From contig NZ_BAAACP010000002.1 in the NCBI RefSeq assembly GCF_039521565.1, positions 186,001-250,000 on the forward strand: 64,000 nucleotides of DNA, written 5' to 3'. Each line of letters begins with the position of its first letter. The first letter of the stretch is position 1. The position numbers were made by a program, and so were the translations under genes. The notes beneath the pieces are model-generated. The model saw nothing but the letters and a program-made list of their open reading frames with translations. It ran no database searches and had not been told where the DNA came from. Source of the stretch: Paraclostridium tenue. Lineage in GTDB: Bacteria; Bacillota; Clostridia; Peptostreptococcales; Peptostreptococcaceae. This document shows positions 8,042-16,354 of the stretch, piece by piece.

Positions 8042-9712
8042 TTATATCATAACCGCTTGTTTATATTCACCAAATTCTTCTCTCATAACTCCACATACTT
8101 CTCCTAGTGTAGCATATTCTCTTACTGCATCTAATATATATGGCATTATATTTTCATCACAATTACAAGCTTTTCTTAAAGCTTCTAAAGTCTCTTTAAC
8201 TTTCTCATTATCTCTTCTTTGTTTAAGTTCTTTTATTTTTTCTTTTTGTCTTTCTCCAACCATTGGATCAACTTTTAACAGTCCTTTCGGTGCTTCTTCT
8301 TCTATTTCAAACTTGTTAACTCCAACTATTATTCTATCTTTATTTTCTATTTCTTTTTGATATTTATATGCACTATCCATTATTTCTTGTTGAATAAATC
8401 CTTTTTCTATTGCTTGTGGAGCTCCACCTAATTCATCTATCTTTTCTATTAATCTTAAAGCTTCTTTTTCTATCTGACTAGTTAAACTTTCTACATAATA
8501 AGAACCTGCTAGTGGGTCTATACTATCTGCTACACCACTTTCGTGTGCTACTATTTGTTGTGTTCTAAGTGCTACTCTTACTGAATCTTCTGTTGGAAGT
8601 GCTAGTGCTTCGTCTTTTGAATTTGTATGTAATGATTGAGTACCTCCAAGTACTGCTGCTAATGTTTGAATTGCAACTCTAACTATATTGTTTTCAGGTT
8701 GTTGAGCTGTTAATGTACATCCTGCTGTTTGAGTGTGGAATTTAAGTGCCCATGATTTTGGATTGGTTGATTTAAATCTTTCTTTCATAACTTTTGCCCA
8801 TATTCTTCTCGCTGCTCTAAATTTTGCAACTTCTTCTAATAAATTATTGTGTGCATTAAAGAAAAATGATAATCTTGGTGCAAAGTCATCAACATTTAAA
8901 CCTGCTTGTATAGCTGCATTGACATAAGCTATACCATCTGCCAATGTAAATGCTACTTCTTGAACTGCATTAGAACCTGCTTCTCTTATATGATAACCTG
9001 ATATACTTATAGTGTTCCACTTTGGTACATTTTTCGAACAATATTCAAATATATCAGTTATTAATCTCATTGATGGTTTTACTGGAAATATGTAAGTACC
9101 TCTTGCTACATATTCTTTTAATATATCATTTTGTATAGTTCCTCTTAATTTATCAGGAGTTACTCCTTGTTTTTCAGCTACTGCTATATACATAGCTAAA
9201 AGTACTGATGCTGGTGCATTTATAGTCATTGATGTTGAAACCTTGTCTAGTGGTATCCCATCAAATAATATTTCCATATCTGCTAGTGAATCTATGCAAA
9301 CTCCAACCTTACCTACTTCACCTTCAGATATAGCATCATCTGAATCATACCCCATTTGTGTTGGAAGATCAAATGCTACAGAAAGTCCCATAGATCCTTG
9401 ATCTATTAAATATTTATATCTTTTGTTTGATTCTTCTGCTGTAGCAAATCCAGCATACATTCTCATAGTCCAAAACTTACCTCTATACATAGTAGGTTGA
9501 ACTCCTCTTGTAAATGGATATTGCCCTGGATAACCTAAATCATTTTCATAATCAACTTCTACATCTAATGGTGTGTATAATCTTTTCATCTCTTGTCCTG
9601 TATCAAATTCAAACCTTTCTTTTCTTTCTGGAAATCTAGATATAGACTTACTAACCTTACTTTCTTCCCATTTTGCAAATCCAGTTTGAATTTCTTCTTT
9701 TTTACTAGACAT
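8042..9712 (-). CDS. methylmalonyl-CoA mutase large (catalytic) subunit
   Basis: A 556-residue TIM-barrel catalytic subunit without its own B12 domain. Family motifs include YPFTRGVQPTMYRGKFWTMR, the active-site stretch SVAFDLPTQMGYDSD, TISGYHIREAGSNAVQEVAF and RLSFFFNAHNNLLEEVAKFR, then the HTQTAGCTLTAQQPENN and LGGTQSLHTNSKDEALALPT region. It rearranges succinyl-CoA to R-methylmalonyl-CoA together with the adjacent small subunit. It is the first gene of the operon, with GGGGG before its ATG and about 500 bp of non-coding DNA upstream. Isobutyryl-CoA or ethylmalonyl-CoA mutases are homologous; MeaB, Mce and Mmd in the operon decide for methylmalonyl-CoA. Confidence 0.94.
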   Translation of the reverse strand: MSSKKEEIQTGFAKWEESKVSKSISRFPERKERFEFDTGQEMKRLYTPLDVEVDYENDLGYPGQYPFTRGVQPTMYRGKFWTMRMYAGFATAEESNKRYKYLIDQGSMGLSVAFDLPTQMGYDSDDAISEGEVGKVGVCIDSLADMEILFDGIPLDKVSTSMTINAPASVLLAMYIAVAEKQGVTPDKLRGTIQNDILKEYVARGTYIFPVKPSMRLITDIFEYCSKNVPKWNTISISGYHIREAGSNAVQEVAFTLADGIAYVNAAIQAGLNVDDFAPRLSFFFNAHNNLLEEVAKFRAARRIWAKVMKERFKSTNPKSWALKFHTQTAGCTLTAQQPENNIVRVAIQTLAAVLGGTQSLHTNSKDEALALPTEDSVRVALRTQQIVAHESGVADSIDPLAGSYYVESLTSQIEKEALRLIEKIDELGGAPQAIEKGFIQQEIMDSAYKYQKEIENKDRIIVGVNKFEIEEEAPKGLLKVDPMVGERQKEKIKELKQRRDNEKVKETLEALRKACNCDENIMPYILDAVREYATLGEVCGVMREEFGEYKQAVMI

Positions 9713-10214
9713 GTTAAATCCCCCTATTCTTTTATCCCTAAAGTAATTTTTAAATAATTTTCATTAGAGATTTTATACATTAATAAACCAATTAAAATAA
9801 ATTTATAAGCTTTTTATATATTTACTTTAAAATAACTAAAAAAATTACCCTTTTAAATATCTCTTCACTAAAATTATTACATATATATCATACATATTGC
9901 AATCGTTTTTACCAACCTTTTATATCCTATGAATAATGGATATTAAAATTTGAAATTTTCAAAATTTAATCTTTCATACTATGAAAATATAATTTATTAA
10001 AAACTTGTTAAATCAACTTATAAATTATATTTTTTATAAATTAACTTCTATATCATGCAACTATTTCTTATTTCTTTTCATTGATTGCTAAAAATTTTTA
10101 TAAATTATTTTTTATTCATAATAATGCTTTGTTATTTAATATTTATATTCTATTGAATAAAAGTATCATCTTGATATACAATATATCTAAAAAACTAAAA
10201 TGTAAGGTGATGAC
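9713..10214. promoter_or_regulatory. divergent control region with a 29-bp near-palindrome
   Basis: This 502-bp AT-rich gap separates the propionate operon from the divergent Crp/Fnr-type gene. No reading frame in it looks coding. Its clearest element is a near-perfect inverted repeat at 9942-9970, whose core TTGAAATTTTCAA resembles the TTGA...TCAA half-sites of Crp/Fnr operators but with a one-base-shorter spacer. A weak rightward promoter may be TTGAAT at 10153 and TACAAT at 10177 (18-bp spacing). Control of both directions by the neighbouring regulator is inference. Confidence 0.45.
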
Positions 10215-10859
10215 ATGTTTAAAAATTTAACTAAAGCTGAAATCTTAGATTTATTTAAAGACTCTAATTATATAATAAAAAATTATGATAAAGAAAGCAT
10301 AATTGCACTTGAAGGTCATCCATGTACATCTATTGGACTAGTGCTTAAAGGTGGGATTGATATTAAAAGATTTTTACCTGGTGATAAAGTAATACTTATT
10401 TCATCGTTTTCAAGTGGAAATTTATTTGGAGAAGTCATAACTTTTTCTGATGTAAATATATATCCTGCTACAGTCATTTCTAATTCGAAAAGTGAAATTA
10501 TGTTTATAGATAAATATGATTTTATAGATTTTTGCTCTAACCATAAAGAAATATTAGTTTCTTTTTTAAATGATATAACTAATAAAATAATAGAACTTAA
10601 TAAAGTTGTTAAAACTGTTTCTTTTGCAAGTATTAGACAAAAAATCGCAAGTTTTTTATTAGATGAATATACATCTCAAAAAAGTAATTTTATAAAAATG
10701 CCTAAAACTAAAACAAAATTAGCTGAAAGTTTAGGTGTTCCCAGACCATCTTTATCTAGAGAATTTATTAATATGAAAAATGATAATTTAATTGAATATA
10801 CTAATGATTATGTAAAATTACTCGATATAGATAAGCTTAAAGGTATATTAATAGAGTAG
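10215..10859 (+). CDS. Crp/Fnr-family transcriptional regulator
   Basis: A 214-residue regulator. The cyclic-nucleotide-like beta-roll is at about residues 15-125 (VLKGGIDIKRF, GNLFGEVITFSD), followed by a long dimer helix and a winged helix-turn-helix at 160-205 with LAESLGVPRPSLSREFINMK. It lacks the N-terminal cysteine cluster of oxygen-sensing Fnr, and the usual cAMP contact residues are not evident, so the ligand is unknown. AAGGTGATG lies 4-7 bases before the ATG. It is divergent from the succinate-to-propionate operon and may control it. A terminator overlaps the stop codon. Confidence 0.88.
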   Translation: MFKNLTKAEILDLFKDSNYIIKNYDKESIIALEGHPCTSIGLVLKGGIDIKRFLPGDKVILISSFSSGNLFGEVITFSDVNIYPATVISNSKSEIMFIDKYDFIDFCSNHKEILVSFLNDITNKIIELNKVVKTVSFASIRQKIASFLLDEYTSQKSNFIKMPKTKTKLAESLGVPRPSLSREFINMKNDNLIEYTNDYVKLLDIDKLKGILIE

Positions 10860-10881
10860 GAAATTCCTACTCTATTTTTTA
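10851..10881. terminator. bidirectional terminator
   Basis: A 10-bp stem (10851-10860 with 10866-10875) has a 5-base loop and a T run. It overlaps the ends of both convergent genes. Confidence 0.88.
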
Positions 10882-12081
10882 TTTTAATATATTTTCAATT
10901 TTCATAGATGCATAATTTAAAACTGATTCAACATTTCCATTATCTTTCCCCCCACCTTGGGCTAAAACTTTACTTCCTCCTCCTCTTCCATCTACTAATT
11001 TTATAGCATCTTTTAATAAATCATTCATATTTAATTTATTAAGATTTTTAGATGATGCAAATATAAAACTTGATTTATCATCATCTTTAACTCCCATTAA
11101 AGCTATAGTATTATCATCTTCCACTAACTTAGAAACTACTTTTGATACATATTTTACATTTTCATTTTCATAAATCTTTTTAACTAAAGAAACTTCGCCT
11201 AATTTATCTGCAGAATCTATCATTTCCTTAACTTGATAATTAGATATTTTATCTTCTATCTTTTTATTTTTATATATAGCTTCATTTAATTTATCATTTA
11301 AACTTTGAATTCCTTTTATAGCTTCTTTGTCACTACAACTTAAGTATCTGCATATTTCATTTAAATATCTATCTTTTTCTATGCTATAATCTATAGCTCT
11401 TTTACCAGCTAAATACTCTATTCTTATAGCATCTCTACACTTTTCAAATCTTTTTATTTTTATCATTCTAAGAGATAATGTTGATCTTGGATGCACTCCA
11501 CAACATGCATTTATATCTAAATCTCCTATTTTTACAACTCTTATTTGTTCATTTGTTTTAGGTAAATCTCTTCTTAATCCCATCTTTTTAAGTTCTTTTC
11601 TATCTGGTGTTAAAAATTCCACCATTATATCCTTTTCAATTATTTCATTTGCAAATTCTTCAGCTTTTCTTATTTGTTCTTCAGTTAGCATTCCTTGTAT
11701 ATCTACAGTACTAAATTCTTTTCCCAAATGAAATCCTACTGTATTTGCATTAAATAATTTAAAAAAACATCCAGAAAGTACATGTTGTCCAAAATGTTGA
11801 TTCATACCATCTTCTCTTTTATCCCAATCTATAATGCACTTTACTTTATGTATCTTTATAGGCTTAGTTTTTGTAACATGATAAACTATACCATTTTCTT
11901 CATATACATCTATAACTTCATGGTTGTCAATTTTTCCACTATCACAAAATTGTCCACCACCACCTGGGAAAAATGCAGTTTTATCTAATTGTATATGAAA
12001 GTTTGAATATTTTTCCTTTATATCAATTATTTCTGCTGTAAATTCTTTTATATATTGATCTTTGTAATATAATTTTTCCAT
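10879..12081 (-). CDS. AlaX-type trans-editing protein with DHHA1 domain
   Basis: A 400-residue stand-alone homologue of the editing part of alanyl-tRNA synthetase. Residues 1-90 form the beta-barrel (FFPGGGGQFCDSG). The second-additional-domain zinc site is made of HFGQH in QHFGQHVLSG and C...H in ACCGVHPRST. Residues 330-400 are a DHHA1 RNA-binding domain with GRGGGSKVLAQGGG. Proteins of this layout hydrolyse mischarged Ser-tRNA(Ala) or Gly-tRNA(Ala) and have no aminoacylation core. AGGAG precedes the ATG at 12081. It is not obviously in an operon: a terminator-like hairpin separates it from the upstream lipid-kinase gene. Confidence 0.9.
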   Translation of the reverse strand: MEKLYYKDQYIKEFTAEIIDIKEKYSNFHIQLDKTAFFPGGGGQFCDSGKIDNHEVIDVYEENGIVYHVTKTKPIKIHKVKCIIDWDKREDGMNQHFGQHVLSGCFFKLFNANTVGFHLGKEFSTVDIQGMLTEEQIRKAEEFANEIIEKDIMVEFLTPDRKELKKMGLRRDLPKTNEQIRVVKIGDLDINACCGVHPRSTLSLRMIKIKRFEKCRDAIRIEYLAGKRAIDYSIEKDRYLNEICRYLSCSDKEAIKGIQSLNDKLNEAIYKNKKIEDKISNYQVKEMIDSADKLGEVSLVKKIYENENVKYVSKVVSKLVEDDNTIALMGVKDDDKSSFIFASSKNLNKLNMNDLLKDAIKLVDGRGGGSKVLAQGGGKDNGNVESVLNYASMKIENILK

Positions 12082-12134
12082 ATTTATCTCCTTTTTCTAA
12101 AGTTAAACCATAATTTATATCATAAGTATAAACT

Positions 12135-12164
12135 AAAATCCACATATGTATCAATGTGGATTTT
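12135..12164 (-). terminator. probable terminator of the lipid kinase gene
   Basis: A perfect 11-bp stem (12135-12145 with 12154-12164) has an 8-base loop. On the minus strand the T tract is short and interrupted. Confidence 0.6.
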
Positions 12165-12174
12165 ATCAATATAA

Positions 12175-13056
12175 CTATTCAATTCCTAATATTTGAATTC
12201 CTTGTTTATCACATTTTATATGCAAAGGAAAGTTTGGTCCTCTTTCGCCATCTATATCTGTTACTATGTCTTCTTCACAGTTTATATAAAGCTCATCAGT
12301 TTTAAAATATATTATTTCATTATACTTATCTATGGGTGCACCTTTTATAATATCTAAAATAAGTGGAATAGTCTTTGGTATTGGCATAGCTTTAAAAATT
12401 ATAACATCTAATAAACCATCATCTAACATAGCATAATGTGCTAAACTTATATTTCCTGCAGTTCTCCCATTTAGTATTAATATTAAATACATATCCCCTT
12501 CATATTCTAACTCTTTTGATTTTACATTAACACTAAACTTTCTAAGGTGAAGAGCATCTTCTATTCCTTTTATAATATATGATACTCTTCCTATTGAATT
12601 TTTTAAATTTTCATCTACTCTTTGTGATACATCCGTAAACATTCCAGTACTTGCTATGTTTACAAAGTAATCTTGATTTATTATACCTAAATCTATAGGC
12701 TTTGGCTTAGAATTTATTATTTTATCTATTGCTAAATTAATATCTAATGGTATATTAAGTACATTAGCAAAGTCATTGGCTGTTCCTGTTGGGAGTATTG
12801 CTATAGGTAAATTAATATTATTTTTTTTCATATAATTTACTAACCTATCTATACTCCCATCTCCTCCAGCCACTAAAATATATTCATAATTATCATTTAT
12901 ATCTTCTAGCCCATTTTCCATTGTATTATTTTTAGATATTCTGTATGGAACCACTATATATCCATTGTCTTGAAATTTTAATATTATATCATCTAGCTTA
13001 TAAATTATTTTTTTATCTCCTGAATTTGGATTGTATATAAATTTTATCTTTTTCAT
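12175..13056 (-). CDS. YegS/DgkB-family diacylglycerol or lipid kinase
   Basis: A 293-residue soluble lipid kinase. It has YNPNSGDKK at the start, the nucleotide-binding VAGGDGSIDRLVNYM around residue 70, and ILPTGTANDFANVLNIP around residue 95, all hallmarks of the DAGK catalytic fold, then a C-terminal beta-sandwich. It phosphorylates a membrane lipid such as diacylglycerol; the exact substrate cannot be read. I start at ATG 13056 because GGTGAT lies 5 bases upstream. The longer GTG frame from 13068 begins inside that ribosome binding site. Length is normal for the family. Confidence 0.88.
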   Translation of the reverse strand: MKKIKFIYNPNSGDKKIIYKLDDIILKFQDNGYIVVPYRISKNNTMENGLEDINDNYEYILVAGGDGSIDRLVNYMKKNNINLPIAILPTGTANDFANVLNIPLDINLAIDKIINSKPKPIDLGIINQDYFVNIASTGMFTDVSQRVDENLKNSIGRVSYIIKGIEDALHLRKFSVNVKSKELEYEGDMYLILILNGRTAGNISLAHYAMLDDGLLDVIIFKAMPIPKTIPLILDIIKGAPIDKYNEIIYFKTDELYINCEEDIVTDIDGERGPNFPLHIKCDKQGIQILGIE

Positions 13057-13274
13057 ATATATCACCACTTTTCAATATGTATGTTATCTAGTCTTATATC
13101 TATTTTAATATTATGTTTCTTTATAATCAAATATATTATATAAATATATTTCTTATTCTATAATAATTTCAAGTGTAACATTTATATTCTAATCATAAAA
13201 ATTTTTAAAAGATAAGATTATTTAAAGAAAGTCACATCTTATTTTTATTTAAAATTCCTATATAATCTAAAAAC

Positions 13275-13283
13275 TGTTATAAT
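13275..13283 (+). promoter_or_regulatory. extended -10 promoter of the ABC-F gene
   Basis: TG-T-TATAAT at 13275-13283 is a consensus extended -10 lying 37 bp before the ATG. No good -35 is seen. The rest of the gap 13057-13319 shows nothing recognisable. Confidence 0.55.
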
Positions 13284-13319
13284 AGTTTAGTAAATTAAAA
13301 TAACAATAAGGGTGGTAAC

Positions 13320-15236
13320 ATGAATTTAATTACATTAGAAAATATAACAAAGAGTTACTCTGAAAAAATACTAGTTAATAATATATCTTTAGGAATAAAT
13401 GAAGGTGACAAAATAGGTTTAATTGGTGTAAATGGTACTGGTAAATCTACTTTACTTAAAATAATAGCAGGTGTAGAAGAAGCAGATAGTGGAAATATAA
13501 CAAAACCAAATAAAGTTAGAATAGAATATCTTCCTCAAAATCCATACTATGATGAAAGTGCCACAGTTTTAGAACAAGTCTTTAAAGGAACTTCAAGTGA
13601 AATGAAACTTCTTTGTGATTATCAAAAAGTGTTAGATAAATTAAGTTTAGAATATAATGATTCTTTAAATAATGAATTAATAAAATTACAAGATAAAATT
13701 GACAGCCTTAAACTGTGGGATTTAGAAAGTGAAGCAAAAACTGTATTAACAAAACTTGGTGTTAATAATTTTAATCAAAAAGTAGCTGAATTGTCAGGAG
13801 GTCAAAGAAAAAGAATTTCACTAGCCTCTGCTCTTATAACTCCATGCGAGTTATTGATATTAGATGAGCCTACGAACCATCTAGATAATGATACAATAAG
13901 CTGGCTAGAAGAATATTTAAATAATAAAAACATTTCACTACTTATGATAACTCACGATAGATACTTCTTAGATAGAGTTACTAATAGAATTATAGAACTT
14001 GATAGAGGTAAACTTTTTAGTTACGATGGTAATTACTCAGTTTTTCTTGAGAAAAAAATAGAGAGATTAGCCTTAGAATCAAGTATGGAACAAAAAAGAC
14101 AAAATTTAATAAGAACTGAACTTGCATGGGTAAGACGAGGAGCTCGTGCTCGTACAACAAAGCAAAAAGCTAGACTTCAAAGATTTGATGAACTTGTAAA
14201 TGATGTACCTACTTATAGAAAAGATAATTTAGACATTTCTACTGCATCTAGCCGATTAGGTAAAAAGATAATAGAAATTCAAAATATATCTAAATCTTTT
14301 GGCGATAAAAAAGTGATAAAAAACTTAGAATACGCTCTTTCTCGTGTTGATAGAATAGGTATTATTGGTAAAAATGGTATGGGTAAATCTACTTTAATAA
14401 ATATATTAAATGGTAAACTTAAACCTGATAGTGGCCATATCGAAATAGGAGAAACTGTAAAAATCGGATGCTTCTCACAAGATGATTCTCATATGAATCT
14501 TGACATGCGCGCTATTGATTATGTAAAGGAAGTAAGTGATTATATAGAAACTTCTGATGGACAAAAAATCACTGCATCTCAAATGTGTGAAAGATTTTTA
14601 TTTGATGGAACTATGCAATATACTCATATAAGAAAACTTTCAGGTGGAGAAAGACGTAGACTTCATCTTCTTAGAACATTAATGAGTGCACCTAATGTTC
14701 TTCTTTTAGATGAGCCTACAAATGATTTAGATATTGAAACACTAAATAGATTAGAAGATTATTTAGATGAATTTCCTGGTGTTGTTATATGTGTTTCCCA
14801 TGATAGATATTTCTTAGATAGAATATGTAATAAAATATTTGCTTATGAAGGTCTTGGAAATATTAATATATACACAGGAAATTACAGTGAGTACCTAGTG
14901 TATAAAGAAACTCATCCTGTTGAGGTAGAAAATATTGAAGTTAAGCCAACTTCTAATTCTGTAAAAAAAGAAAAACCTAAAAATAATAAAAAACTTAAAT
15001 TTACTTTTAATGAACAAAGAGAATTTGATACTATAGATGATGATATAGCTTTACTTGAAGATAAAATACAATCTATTGATGATAATTTAGATAAATATTC
15101 AACTGATTTTACAAAGCTTCAAGAAATGCTTGATGAAAAATCTAATTTAGAAAAAGAGCTTGAGCATAAATATGAAAGATGGGAATATTTAAATAATTTA
15201 GCTGATGAAATAGAAAAATTAAAAAATAATAATTAA
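13320..15236 (+). CDS. ABC-F family ATPase (Uup-like)
   Basis: A 638-residue soluble protein with two ABC ATPase domains and no membrane segment. Domain 1 (about 1-255): Walker A GVNGTGKST, signature LSGGQRKR, Walker B LLILDEPTNHLD. Domain 2 (about 315-535): GKNGMGKST, LSGGERRR, LLLDEPTNDLD. The interdomain linker is rich in Arg/Lys (GARARTTKQKARLQR), as in ribosome-binding ABC-F proteins. A charged coiled-coil C-terminal domain (about 565-638) is of the Uup/ABC_tran_CTD kind. ABC-F proteins act on ribosomes as translation or antibiotic-protection factors; which applies here is unknown. AAGGGTGG precedes the ATG. Confidence 0.92.
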   Translation: MNLITLENITKSYSEKILVNNISLGINEGDKIGLIGVNGTGKSTLLKIIAGVEEADSGNITKPNKVRIEYLPQNPYYDESATVLEQVFKGTSSEMKLLCDYQKVLDKLSLEYNDSLNNELIKLQDKIDSLKLWDLESEAKTVLTKLGVNNFNQKVAELSGGQRKRISLASALITPCELLILDEPTNHLDNDTISWLEEYLNNKNISLLMITHDRYFLDRVTNRIIELDRGKLFSYDGNYSVFLEKKIERLALESSMEQKRQNLIRTELAWVRRGARARTTKQKARLQRFDELVNDVPTYRKDNLDISTASSRLGKKIIEIQNISKSFGDKKVIKNLEYALSRVDRIGIIGKNGMGKSTLINILNGKLKPDSGHIEIGETVKIGCFSQDDSHMNLDMRAIDYVKEVSDYIETSDGQKITASQMCERFLFDGTMQYTHIRKLSGGERRRLHLLRTLMSAPNVLLLDEPTNDLDIETLNRLEDYLDEFPGVVICVSHDRYFLDRICNKIFAYEGLGNINIYTGNYSEYLVYKETHPVEVENIEVKPTSNSVKKEKPKNNKKLKFTFNEQREFDTIDDDIALLEDKIQSIDDNLDKYSTDFTKLQEMLDEKSNLEKELEHKYERWEYLNNLADEIEKLKNNN

Positions 15237-15239
15237 TAA

Positions 15240-15282
15240 AAAAAACTATATGTTTTAAAAAGCTAAACATATAGTTTTTTTA
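15240..15282 (+). terminator. intrinsic terminator of the ABC-F gene
   Basis: A perfect 16-bp stem (15240-15255 with 15265-15280) ends in a T run. It may also serve the convergent gene ending at 15285. Confidence 0.92.
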
Positions 15283-15284
15283 TA

Positions 15285-15884
15285 TTATATACTTAAAATA
15301 TTAAAACTATTAAATATCTTATCTATTACATTTTTGTACTGTTTTTCTAAAAATTCATCTACATTTATTTTTAATTCATATATTCCTTTTTTACCAACTG
15401 TCATTAAAGTATAACTTACTATACCATCTATAGCTTTAGTTTTTACAATCTTTCCACTAATTTTTTCATTTTCGTATTCCATAATTTCATCTACATTTAA
15501 TATATGATTTACTATTGAATCTATAGAAATTAAATTTATACATTCATTTGGTATTTCTATTAAAAACCCTTGAGTTTTTATATTGTATAATTCAAAATCT
15601 TCATCTTTTTCCATAGTTATAGTATCAAAACATTTATCATTTATAGTTTCTAATTTTTTAAAATGACTTGGAATTTCAACTTCATATCCTAAATTACTTT
15701 TTATAGTATCATACTTAAAATCATTAGTATTTTTATTGTATTTGTTTTGTTCATTTCTTATTTTTCTTAAGTAATATGATGATTTTTTAAATCCTTCTTC
15801 ATATGCTTTTAAAAAATATTTCTTTGATTTTTCAATTTCTTTATTTTTTAAAAGTTCAACTGCTTTTTCATAATTATTAGACAA
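15285..15884 (-). CDS. hypothetical protein with N-terminal TPR/Sel1-like repeat
   Basis: A 199-residue cytosolic protein. Residues 1-45 look like a TPR or Sel1 helical pair (KAVELLKNKEIEKSKKYF, LKAYEEGFKKSSYYL). The rest (about 65-199) is a beta-rich domain of unknown family with alternating hydrophobic strands. The start is TTG at 15884, with GGAGGG 7 bases upstream. It lies alone, convergent with the ABC-F gene and divergent from the T-box-controlled YjiH gene. I do not recognise the C-terminal domain. It could be a small stress or sporulation protein, but that is a guess. Confidence 0.75.
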   Translation of the reverse strand: MSNNYEKAVELLKNKEIEKSKKYFLKAYEEGFKKSSYYLRKIRNEQNKYNKNTNDFKYDTIKSNLGYEVEIPSHFKKLETINDKCFDTITMEKDEDFELYNIKTQGFLIEIPNECINLISIDSIVNHILNVDEIMEYENEKISGKIVKTKAIDGIVSYTLMTVGKKGIYELKINVDEFLEKQYKNVIDKIFNSFNILSI

Positions 15885-15998
15885 AAATATCCCTCCAAAA
15901 CAAATGATTATTACCTTTATATACTATGCTTTATTTTTCATTAAAATTCTTTTAGAGTAATTTTCTTTGAATTATTAAAATTTTTTATAAATTTTTTA

Positions 15999-16027
15999 TT
16001 GACAATATATATTTTTTCTATTACGAT
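15999..16027 (+). promoter_or_regulatory. promoter of the Arg T-box transcript
   Basis: A consensus -35 TTGACA (15999-16004) is followed after 17 bp by TACGAT (16022-16027). Transcription would start near 16034, just before the T-box stem I. Confidence 0.7.
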
Positions 16028-16033
16028 AATATA

Positions 16034-16290
16034 AACTAAATATTAAAAATTCTGTGAAAAAGAGAGTAGCTTAAGTGAATTTTATAGAGAGTTAAGGATG
16101 GTGGAAGCTTAACATTGAAATTTAAGTGAAGAGAGCTTTGGAGAATATAGTTTGAAATTAAGTATGACTATAGGTTTTCTCGCCTTAAGAGATTAAGTGG
16201 ATAGAATTTTATTTATCGTTATTCTATCAACCAGAGTGGTACCGCGGAAAATATTCGTCTCTTGGCTTTTAGCCAAGGGACTTTTTTAAT
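16034..16290 (+). ncRNA. T-box riboswitch, AGA (arginine) specifier
   Basis: This is a classic T-box leader: stem I apex GGATGGTGGAAG (16095-16106 region), antiterminator T-box motif AGAGTGGTACCGCGG at 16233-16247, and a terminator with arms 16257-16267 and 16271-16281 followed by T6. The specifier was placed by aligning with the asnS T-box in this same window. There, GAAG is followed by AAC and then GGAG at a fixed distance; here GAAG (16128-16131) is followed by AGA (16132-16134) and GGAG at the same distance. Uncharged tRNA-Arg(UCU) would therefore switch the downstream YjiH-family gene on. UGGU in the bulge would pair with an A73 discriminator. Confidence 0.93.
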
Positions 16291-16354
16291 TTTAAATATA
16301 AATGCATTTATAGGTAAGTTTATAATTTAAATATTTAAAAGGAGATTTTGTTTT

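Noticed and set aside
8001..8360. Plus-strand frame of 119 residues over the mutase genes
   Set aside because: Shadow of the highly conserved mutase large subunit.
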